From: Mixophyes australis
Lineage: Eukaryota > Chordata > Amphibia > Anura > Limnodynastidae
DNA length: 64,000 nucleotides
Direction: 5' to 3'
Assembly (NCBI GenBank): GCA_036250195.1
Contig: JAVHZZ010000004.1
Span: 253,114,728 to 253,178,727, forward strand
Positions within the stretch are counted from its first letter, which is position 1, and every line of letters begins with the position of its first letter. Below, piece after piece: positions 42,016 through 51,703 of the stretch. A model generated the notes under the pieces. It was given only the letters and a program-made list of their open reading frames with translations, was not told the DNA's origin and searched no databases. Made by a program: the position numbers and the translations under genes.

Positions 42016-42295
42016 CAGGGCTGGATTAACCATAGGGCTAACTGGGCTACAGCCCAGGGGCCTATGGCATCCAGGGGGCCCTTGAAAGTGCTCAGCAGCA
42101 GTATTGATCGGTCGGGGGCGGGGGCGCTCCCAGCGCGATCAGTGCTGCTGAGCACTTTCACTGCGGTCCTTCCCCGGCGCGCTGTATTCTCCTTACTGAG
42201 GAGATCTCGTGAGTCTCACTCCCACGAGATCTCCTCAGTTAAGAGCGTACAGTGTGCCGGAGAAGGAGGTAAGTGCCGGGCTAGGGGGGGGGGGG
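42016..42295. mobile_element. hAT-type MITE, decayed and right-truncated
   Basis: Starts CAGGGCTGGATTAA and follows the 34365-34757 MITE through GGGCTACAGCCCAGGGGCC, the GGTCGGGGGCGGGGGCG block and the GAGATCTCGTGAG...CTCCCACGAGATCTCCTC foldback. The CGCG sites have lost CpGs (CG to TG), as expected of methylated old copies. The right terminus is missing after a poly-G run. Confidence 0.85.
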
Positions 42296-43934
42296 GGAGA
42301 ATTCACCTGCATAACCAAAGGTCTGCAGATACTTCTGAATTGTACAAGTACAAAAACTAGGTTTCTGTGAATGTCATAGCTTTGGTGATGATCAGAACCA
42401 AGTTTACGTTATGTGTTTTTTTTTTTATACCTGGTTTAATTAGCCTGAGTAGTCTGGGAATCCCTGTTTACTTGGTCACTGCCTCTTTATTCATTACACA
42501 CTGCATATTCTGAAAGGTGCACACAGCCAGCGTAAGTCCTTCATAATTTACCATTGCATAGATTGTAAGTGGGCCCCATCCTTCAGCCTGGAATGATCTA
42601 TGGCATAGTTGTTGTAGATGGTTTTTTTTAAATCATAAATCTGCACAACTGATCTTATTGAACGTATTATTCCATCTGATGGAACACCTCAACTTGTGTA
42701 ATGGCAATTTGTTCCATATCTGAGGTGTGTGTAACATATTCTATGCTGTGTATTGCTGATAGAAGTGAGAGCAGATTTAGAGTGCCAGGAACAAAATGTG
42801 TGGTACACCAGAAGCATTACCCCAACCTTCAACTTTTAGTTTTATCCTTTTACAAATGTAAGTAAAGTCTATCTTAGACTATCGAATCACTTGTTTCTTA
42901 GTGTGGCTCATTATAGCTTGATAGCTTTCTGCTACAATTGTTCAAAATATCAATGCAGCAGCATCCCTTTGATTGGTTAAATGTTAACTGATGACTTCCC
43001 TTATTAAGGTCTGTATTTCTACCATATGGTTTTCCTGTTTTAGCATGTTATTTATAATTGATAAAACAAATGGATACATATGTGAAGAGGGTACTGGCAT
43101 TATGTAATGTTGCAAAACTAGGGTAAATCTTATATTAATCAACAAGCATGTTAATCACTACCCAATCACAAAGCAGCCACTACTCATCAGTAACCAGTAA
43201 TACTTTTTCTCTAATGCAAGATCAGTTATATAGCCGTTTTTACTATTCTGTCCTGAATTTCCACACTTGCAGAACACAAAAAAACAGTCATGATGACCAC
43301 CAAGTGCAACAGGTTGCAGTCATACATTTGTGAAAGCCAATTACTAAATGTAATAGGAAAAGAACAATTCTCACAGTGATAAACAATGAACAGACGTTTA
43401 TTCTATAACAAATGAAGACCAATGTATGAATTTGATCTGCAGTACTGATTACTCTTGCAATTTTTCCTGTTCTTATCCTATCCTTATTCTTGTTTATTGT
43501 AGAAATGAAATGTTATCTTAGAGATAAGTAGCATAGCTTTGCATGCTCTCTATTTCTTCAGGATTAAGCTAAAACAATATGAGAAAAAATTCTCCACTCA
43601 ACTTTGGGTATAATTTAAAAACAAAATGTGTTTTTGAAACAGATGATGTGGACTTGTTTACTTGTTTATATGGTGAGTTGTGTGTATACTAAGGGGCTCA
43701 TATAGACTTGCATGCATTTTTACCCCAACCATAGGCAGACAAAGATGCACATGATAAAATGTATTTGTACACATATTCATCCTCAAAGTGTAACACTGAT
43801 AAGCAAGTTTCTGACTAGTAATAGGGAAGGTGGTGGAGCAGTGAGAGTGAGTATAACTAACACCTATTTATCCACAGGGATGTATGTAGCTTGATGGCTG
43901 CTTCTTTGTGGTAGTAGTATTTGATGCCCATTCT
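42296..43934. other. Unannotated AT-rich DNA
   Basis: No gene, RNA or repeat family recognised in this stretch. Confidence 0.5.
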
Positions 43935-44070
43935 TATTCTAAGGCTTTAGATGATTGTAAGCTTGGGAGCAGGGCCTTCTCACCTCTCTGTCTGTTTTAC
44001 CCAATTGTGTTTGTCCCCAATTGTAAAGCGCTACGGAATATGTTGGCGCCATATAAATAAATGATGTTGA
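43935..44070 (+). mobile_element. L2-type LINE 3' tail
   Basis: GATTGTAAGCTTGGGAGCAG, CTCTCTGTCTGTTTTACCCA, AATTGTAAAGCGCTACGGAA and GCGCCATATAAATAAATGAT: same order as the 3' end of the LINE at 60385. 5'-truncated. Confidence 0.88.
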
Positions 44071-44757
44071 TGATTTATGAAGTCAAATAAATTAAAAGGA
44101 AGGTGTTGGAGCAATTTTTAATTTCTTCAGTTATATGGCAGGCAATTTATGGGCCTTAGCTGACTCGGGTATACCCTTGAACTTGAGGTTCTCAATCATA
44201 ATTGTTAATCATGTCGCTAATCTTATTTTAACCTTATCCTTCAGGTTTGTTGTCTCACAATTACATACACGTTGGTTTTTTACGTACTTCATGCAATTCC
44301 TGTATTTTCTTATATCAGAGCAAATCTCCCAGACAATTTCTGTAGTTCACCTTGGATTCCTCTCCACAGAGGGTTAAAAAGCAAAGTATTAGTTTTGTTT
44401 CTGTTGCTGAATCCTGATGACTTCATCATGAAAGTGAGGGGACATTGAGGGAATTGTTTTTATTACATGCTTTAATTTGGAGTGTTTAGAGCTCTTTACT
44501 TGTTGATCAAAGTGTGTCAAGAAATGATCTTTTTCACAAAATAATTCCTATTAAAATTATTGGAATGGGACATAATCTACAACAGCAGATAATTTCAGTT
44601 CCTTTTGTGGGGAGAAAAAAGATGCTTGCACTCCCACAAAGAAAGCACTCATGTATATGTACCCTTACCATCACTAGATTTCATTGAAATGACCTAAAAC
44701 ACAGAATTTCACATATGCATGTCGGTGCAAAAATCTATTCTGTGCAAGGGACGCTCT
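44071..44757. other. Unannotated DNA
   Basis: No feature recognised; an 80-aa frame has no conserved features. Confidence 0.5.
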
Positions 44758-44924
44758 AGGGGGTATATTTACTAAACTGTGGGTTTCAAAAAGCGGAGAT
44801 GTTGCATATAGCAAAAAGATTCTAGCTATCATTTTGTAAAATGTACTAAATAAATGACATCTAGAATCTGATTGGTTGCTATAGGCAACAACTCCACTTT
44901 TTCACAACTGCAGTTTAGTACCCC
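44758..44924. mobile_element. Palindromic MITE (GGGGTATATTTACTAAACTG type)
   Basis: Inverted arms: GGGTATATTTACTAAACTG...AAAAAGCGGAGATGTTGC and GCAACAACTCCACTTTTT...CAGTTTAGTACCCC, with internal inverted CTAGAATCTGATTGGTTGCT-like blocks. A very common type in frog genomes as I know them. Flanks read CTAG on both sides, partly shared with the ends. Confidence 0.8.
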
Positions 44925-45649
44925 TAGATGTGCTAAACCTTTGCACCTCTGCAGATGTCAACATCTTGGTCAGTGAATCCATGTGCCCACCTGTAAAAAC
45001 AGGCCTAATTGTTGAAAAGTAGCCACATAATTTAACTAAAAATCATTTGCATTTTTATTTTCTACTGTTGCAAGTTGTAAGTGAACCCATAAAATATTTT
45101 GGGTATAGTTACTAATTCTAATTGTGATATAGGCTATTATGAAATGACCCTACTTGAGTAAACATGATAAATGCATTAATATGGTCTTTTTTTGTGTGCT
45201 TTTCCACTTTTATAATATGAACTATGTTTGACTATTTTCATTTCCTTTATGCCAGGTTCCATGCAATCTAAGGGCCTAAATCATCAAGGAACATAAATGG
45301 CGATACGTTGTGTATTTCGCATAAAATCGCAGTGGGCATGCCTATAACTGGAGCGCCCCCCGCTGGGTCCCGGGGGGCGCGGCGCTGCGGGTATTTATTT
45401 ATTTTTTTCATTCCTTTTTTTTTTTTTTTTCCTCATTCATAATTATTTTCGGGGCGGGGGGGGGCGGTCGCCGTTGGGGGTGGAGGGCTCTACGATCAAA
45501 AGCATTGGTGGTCAGTGGTTAGCAACACACAGCCAATCGCCAGGCTGCCTGTTGCTGTGCAGCAGACAGGGAGCAGGACTTCCTATCTGCTGATCTGAGG
45601 AGAGGAGTGACGCTGGCACAACTACAGGTGAGTGAATGGGAGAACTGCC
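44925..45649. other. Flank with a GC-rich hairpin
   Basis: AAGGGCCTAAATCATCAAGG near 45273 resembles the left end of the GGGCCT MITEs. At about 45351-45378 a perfect inverted repeat GCGCCCCCCG/CGGGGGGCGC flanks an 8-nt loop. Poly-T and poly-G runs follow. No gene. Confidence 0.5.
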
Positions 45650-48600
45650 CTGCATATCTATAGGGAGAAGGGGAACTGCCCTGCATATCTATAGGGAGGG
45701 GGGGGACTGCCCTGCATATCTATAGGGAGGGGGGGGGGAACTGCCCTGCATATCTATAGGGGGGGGGAACTGCCCTGCATATCTATAGGGGGGGGAACTG
45801 CCCTGCATATCTATAGGGAGGGGGGGAACTGCCCTGCATATCTATAGGGAGGGGGGGAACTGCCTGCATATCTATAGGGAGGGGGGGGAACTGCCCTGCA
45901 TATCTATAGGGAGGGGGGGAACTGCCCTGCATATCTATAGGGAGGGGGGGGAACTGCCCTGCATATCTATAGGGAGGGGGGGAACTGCCCTGCATATCTA
46001 TAGGGAGAGGGGGAACTGCCCTGCATATCTATAGGGAGGGGGGGGGGACTGCCCTGCATATCTATAGGGAGGGGGGGAACTGCCCTGCATATATATAGGG
46101 AGGGGGGGAACTGCCCTGCATATCTATAGGGAGGGGGGGGGGACTGCCCTGCATATCTATAGGGAGGGGGGGGAACTGCCCTGCATATCTATAGGGAGGG
46201 GGGGGGAACTGCCCTGCATATCTATAGGGAGGGGGGGGAACTGCCCTGCATATCTATAGGGAGGGGGGGAACTGCCCTGCATATCTATAGGGAGGGGGGA
46301 ACTGCCCTGCATATCTATAGGGAGGGGGGGGGAACTGCCCTGCATATCTATAGGGAGGGGGGGAACTGCCCTGCATATCTATAGGGAGAGGGGGAACTGC
46401 CCTGCATATCTATAGGGAGGGGGGGGGGGACTGCCCTGCATATCTATAGGGAGGGGGGGAACTGCCCTGCATATATATAGGGAGGGGGGGAACTGCCCTG
46501 CATATCTATAGGGAGGGGGGGAAACTGCCCTGAATATCTATAGGGAGGGGGGGGAACTGCCCTGCATATCTATAGGGAGGGGGGGGGAGAATTGCCCTGC
46601 ATATCTATGGGGAGGGGGGGGACTGCCCTGCATATCTATAGGGAGGGGGGAACTGCCCTGCATATCTATAGGGAGGGGGGGAACTGCCCTGCATATCTAT
46701 AGGGGAGGGGGGGAACTGCCCTGCATATCTATAGGGAGGGGGGGACTGCCCTGCATATCTATAGGGAGGGGGGGGAACTGCCCTGCATATATATAGGGAG
46801 GGGGGGAACTGCCCTGCATATCTATAGGGAGGGGGGGAACTGCCCTGCATATCTATAGGGAGGGGGGGAACTGCCCTGCATATCTATAGGGAGGGGGGAA
46901 CTGCCCTGCATATATATAGGGAGGGGGGAACTGCCCTGCATATCTATAGGGAGGGGAGAACTGCCCTGCATATCTATAGGGAGGGGGGGAACTGCCCTGT
47001 ATACATACTTGCCAACTCTCCCGGTATGTCCGGGAGACTCCCGCATTTTGAGAGAGTCTCCCGGACTCCCGGGCGAGTGTGGCAAAATCCCGGATCTGCC
47101 CACTTCCTAGTGAAGTGGGCAGAATTAGGTCACAAACGCCGCGATTCCTGGTGAATCGCGGCGTTTGGCCCCGCCCCCCGCTGTCAAATGACGCATTTTG
47201 CGTCATGACGTCATGGGGGCGGGTCCAAAATGACACAGATTTTGGAGGCCCGCCCCTCATGACGCCCACCTCCCCCGCAGGCTCCCGGATACCAACATTG
47301 TAAAGTTGGTAAGTATGCCTGTATATCTATAGGGAGGGGGGAACTGCTCTGCATATCTATAGGGAGGGGGGAACTGCCCTGCATATCTATAGGGAGGGGG
47401 AACTGCCCTGCATATCTATTGGAAGGGGGAAAACTGCCCTGCATATCTATAGGGAGGGGGGGGAACTGCCCTGCATATCTATAGGGAGGGGGGGAACTGC
47501 CCTGCATATCTATAGGGAGAGGGGGAACTGCCCTGCATATCTATAGGGAGGGGGGGGGCTGCCCTGCATATCTATAGGGAGGGGGGGAACTGCCCTGCAT
47601 ATATATAGGGAGGGGGGGGGGGAGAATTGCCCTGCATATCTATGGGGAGGGGGGGGACTGCCCTGCATATCTATAGGGAGGGGGGAACTGCCCTGCATAT
47701 ATATAGGGAGGGGGGGAACTGCCCTGCATATCTATAGGGAGGGGGGGGAACTGCCCTGCATATCTATAGGGAGGGGGGGGGAGAATTGCCCTGCATATCT
47801 ATGGGGAGGGGGGGGACTGCCCTGCATATCTATAGGGAGGGGGGAACTGCCCTGCATATCTATAGGGAGGGGGGGAACTGCCCTGCATATCTATAGGGAG
47901 GGGGGGAACTGCCCTGCATATCTATAGGGAGGGGGGGAACTGCCCTGCATATCTATAGGGAGGGGGGGAACTGCCCTGCATATCTATAGGGAGGGGGGGA
48001 ACTGCCCTGCATATATATAGGGAGGGGGGGAACTGCCCTGCATATCTATAGGGAGGGGGGGAACTGCCCTGCATATCTATAGGGAGGGGGGGGACTGCCC
48101 TGCATATCTATAGGGAGGGGGGGAACTGCCCTGCATATATATAGGGAGGGGGGGAACTGCCCTGCATATCTATAGGGAGGGGGGGAACTGCCCTGCATAT
48201 CTATAGGGAGGGGGGGAACTGCCCTGCATATATATAGGGAGGGGGGAACTGCCCTGCATATCTATAGGGAGGGGAGAACTGCCCTGCATATCTATAGGGA
48301 GGGGGGGAACTGCCCTGTATATCTATAGGGAGGGGGGAACTGCCCTGCATATCTATAGGGAGGGGGGGAACTGCCCTGCATATCTATAGGGAGGGGGAAC
48401 TGCCCTGCATATCTATTGGAAGGGGGGGAACTGCCCTGCATATCTATAGGGAGGGGGGGACTGCCCTGCATATATATAGGGAGGGGGGGAACTGCCCTGC
48501 ATATCTATAGGGAGGGGGGGAACTGCCCTGCATATCTATAGGGAGGGGGGGAACTGCCCTGCATATCTATAGGGAGGGGGGGAACTGCCCTGCATATCTA

Positions 48601-49100
48601 TAGGGAGGGGGGAACTGCCCTGCATATATATAGGGAGGGGGGAACTGCCCTGCATATCTATAGGGAGGGGGGGAACTGCCCTGCATATCTATAGGGAGGG
48701 GGGGAACTGCCCTGCATATCTATAGGGAGGGGGGGAACTGCCCTGCATATATATAGGGAGGGGGGAACTGCCCTGCATATCTATAGGGAGGGGAGAACTG
48801 CCCTGCATATCTATAGGGAGGGGGGGAACTGCCCTGTATATCTATAGGGAGGGGGGAACTGCCCTGCATATCTATAGGGAGGGGGGGAACTGCCCTGCAT
48901 ATCTATAGGGAGGGGGAACTGCCCTGCATATCTATTGGAAGGGGGGGAACTACCCTGCATATCTATAGGGAGGGGGGGAACTACACTGCATATCTATAGG
49001 GAGGGGGGGGGGGAACTACCCTGCATATCTATAGGGAGGGAGAGGGGGACTGTAATACAAATCTATAGGGTGGGAGGGGGGGGGCTGCCATGAAAATCTA
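45650..49100. repeat. G-rich minisatellite, unit about 31 bp
   Basis: Roughly 100 tandem units of AACTGCCCTGCATATCTATA followed by GGGAGGGGGG, with the G run varying from unit to unit (4 to 9 or more), and occasional ATATATA for ATCTATA. Degenerate units fade out near 49100. Interrupted once by a hAT MITE at 47004-47317. Minus-strand frames rich in QFPPLPIDMQGSSPPPYRYAG are a by-product of the repeat. Confidence 0.97.
47004..47317. mobile_element. hAT-type MITE inside the minisatellite
   Basis: 314 bp, inverted ends CATACTTGCCAACT / AGTTGGTAAGTATG, 8-bp target duplication CCTGTATA (46996-47003, 47318-47325) made from a minisatellite unit. The interior is made of nested palindromes (CCGGGAGACTCCCG, CACTTCCTAGTGAAGTGGG, CGCCGCGATTC...GAATCGCGGCG). 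No coding capacity. Confidence 0.92.
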
Positions 49101-49553
49101 TAGGGAGGGAGAGAGGTTGATATGTATGAAGGAGGGCAGAGGAGGGGGGCTGATATATGTGACTGGGGGAGTTTTGATGTGACGGGGGGGGGGGATAGCT
49201 AGCTAGCAGAGTGGAGGTAAGGAAAATAGCTGCAAGGGGGATGGATGCAGGGTGGGAGGTAAAGAAAATGGCTGCAGCAGGTTAAGGAAAATGGCTGTTG
49301 GGGGGGTTGTGGTTAAGGAAAATGGCTGCAGAGGGTATTTAAAAAATAGAGCAGTTTTGGGGGGCAGAATCTCATGATTGTGTGGTGGTCACATGGGTGG
49401 TCTCAGCAATCACTAGAATACTAAATATTAGTGAGATGGGGCTGGTAGAGGTTTGTATTTGATTGACAACAAATATTCAGATATTGCTTATATATGCCTG
49501 TCCAATGGGGTACTTTTAGCTGGCCATAATGGAGTGTTTTGTTTTAACTAAAG
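49101..49553. other. G-rich flank of the minisatellite
   Basis: Several GGAAAATGGCTGCA-like repeats at 49220-49335 and poly-G runs; no gene. Confidence 0.5.
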
Positions 49554-49555
49554 GG

Positions 49556-49826
49556 CCTAATTATTCAGGGTTTGCATTATAATACATTTTTGCATTTTCA
49601 AAACAGGACGCCAACTTTCCAGAAGCCAGCGAGAGGATAACAAAGTTGCAAGAGAGAAGAGCAAGAACAGGTAAGAGACAATGGCACAATCTGTCTAAAT
49701 TTGAATGCTGGAGAATACACCTGAACATTCATATTCAGGAGTGTTCCTATACACCTAAATATATTCGGGGGGGGGGCGCTGCGGCCGTATTAGCCTAGGG
49801 CGGCCAGAACCCTTAATCAGGCCCTG
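49556..49826. mobile_element. Possible MITE (GGGCCTAATTATTCAGGG ends)
   Basis: Left GGGCCTAATTATTCAGGG and right CCCTTAATCAGGCCCTG are inverted-like ends of the GGGCCTGATT type. The interior is not palindromic and has no ORF. No target duplication identified. Confidence 0.4.
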
Positions 49827-49829
49827 AGC

Positions 49830-50604
49830 ATACACCAGTGAAAGCTGCATCATCCAATTAATTTCATGGGGGAGAGGTGAGGTGACTGGTCATATGCACT
49901 TAGTCAATATACAGTAAGGGTGTGCCAAGCATGAGTGTACGCAACAGCATCAGGTTCAAGCTTTGGGTGCCTCTAAGGTATGTGATTTTCAGTAATATCA
50001 CATGCACCAGCTACAGGTCTGGTGTAAGTGCCGGTTACTAGTGATGACAGTGTATCAGGAGCAACTGTAAAAGTTATATTATGTACAGAAGACATTCCTA
50101 ACATCCTATTGAATGTATTTTATGGGAGAAAAATGTAATAGAACAAACTTTTTTACTTGGAAATGTTTTTTCATTAATGACTATTTTGCATGTGTATTGT
50201 GGCAAAGTCACTGGATTAATGCTAAAACACAGAGATATTTGTCCCAGGTCTCCGTCCTTGTATACTCTAACAGCAGGGAGATTGTGAGTATGTTTCACAA
50301 GACTAATTAAGAGTTGCAACTGTGTGGGGGCCTGTAAAAGATTGCAACTCTGATCACTCTGTCTCTCAGACCTGGGGCGAAGGCTGGATGTCTCCTGAGA
50401 GCACATGCTAAGTTTGAGTAAATAATGTTTGGCGTTTGAGTCTGGGACACAAGGTCTCAGACTTGAGAGAGGGCCTCTAAGGAATGTTTAGATAATGCTG
50501 GACAGGCACGGCTTTTGTTTGTTTTGTTTATTTGCACATGCTCAATAAAAATGGCTGAGGTCATTTGTACCAGAAATCCTGCATTTTCAAACTTAAATGC
50601 TTCT
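49830..50604. other. Unannotated DNA
   Basis: No gene. TGTGGGGGCCTG near 50322 and CTCAATAAAAATGGC near 50541 with a CCTGCA near 50583 could be an LTR remnant, but no partner or target duplication was found. Confidence 0.35.
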
Positions 50605-50624
50605 ATTCAAAGTAGAGATGGTCA

Positions 50625-50770
50625 CTGACCCCCGTGTTTTGGTTTTGGATTCGGTTTTGGATCTGGATTACCGTCATGTTTTGGTTTTGGTTTTGGTTTT
50701 GCAAAACCTCCATTGCGTGTTTTGGTTTTGGTTTTGGTTTTGTTTGGTTTTGTTTTGCTATTTTTTGGGA
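50625..50770. repeat. GGTTTT-rich subterminal repeat of the hAT
   Basis: Repeated GTTTTGGTTTTGG blocks inside the left terminus, of the sort transposases often bind. Not a gene. Confidence 0.8.
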
Positions 50771-51000
50771 AAATCCATGTTTTTGGGCCTAAATTAACCC
50801 AATTTAGTGCTCCAACTGTTTTAGAGACAAGTAATCTAATTGTTGAGGTAATAAATCATCCAAAAAAACAGTTTAATTCTTCGTTGGTAGGCCTATTCTA
50901 CACACAAAACAGATTGTCTTCCTCTCCATCTATGCATATTGGCAATGCAGCCATCGTCTTTGAATGTATATTACACCCTACACTTATAGTTAAATATGTA

Positions 51001-51545
51001 AAGAAATGGAAAAAGCCAGTTTGGTTTCTGTCTCTCAAGGCCCCCCTCCACTTGTATAAAATACCAAAAAATTCAGCCATTATAGACTGTACAATATTAA
51101 TTGACATGGAGAAAGCCAGTTTGGTTTCTGTCTCTCAAGGCCCCCCTCCACTTGTATAAAATACCAAAAAATTCAGCCATTATAGACTGTACAATATTAA
51201 TTGACATGGAGAAAGACAGTTTGGGGTCACTCTGTCTCTCTAGGCCCCCCTCCACTTGTATAAAATACTAAAAAATTCAGCCATTATAGACTGTACAATA
51301 TTAATTGACATGGAGAAAGACAGTTTGGGGTCACTCTGTCTCTCTAGGCCCCCCTCCACTTGTATAAAATACCAAAAAATTCAGCCATTATAGACTGTAC
51401 AATATTAATTGACATGGAAAAAGCCAGTTTGGTTTCTGTCTCTCTAGGCCCCCCTCCACTTGTATAAAATACCCAAAAATTCAGCCATTATAGACTGTAC
51501 AATATTATGAAAAATGGACAAAGCCAGTTTAGGGTCACTCTGTCT
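51001..51545. repeat. Tandem array, unit 100-104 bp (hAT 3' side)
   Basis: About five units: GACATGGAGAAAGCCAGTTT, GTCTCTCAAGGCCCCCCTCC, ACTTGTATAAAATACC, CAGCCATTATAGACTGTACA. Starts near 51014, 51114, 51214, 51318, 51422 and 51522. Unrelated in sequence to the 54.7-58.7 kb array but of the same period. Confidence 0.92.
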
Positions 51546-51703
51546 ATGACACCCTACCCTTAAGGATAAATTGCCCTAACAGCAGCCTTTCAAGATGGTA
51601 TGTGATATGGAAATGCCACAAGTCCCTTTCCTCTTTGGGGGTAGATTGCACCCTACACTTACATAGAAAGTTTTAAAAAGATGTTATCGGCATCATCTTC
51701 AGC

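Noticed and set aside
45783..47698. Several minus-strand ORFs rich in Pro, Ser and Tyr
   Set aside because: They are translations of the 31-bp minisatellite in different frames; no starts or ends are conserved.
50322..50586. ERV-like LTR with AATAAA
   Set aside because: TG...CA ends and a poly-A signal can be found, but no TATA spacing, target duplication or partner supports it.
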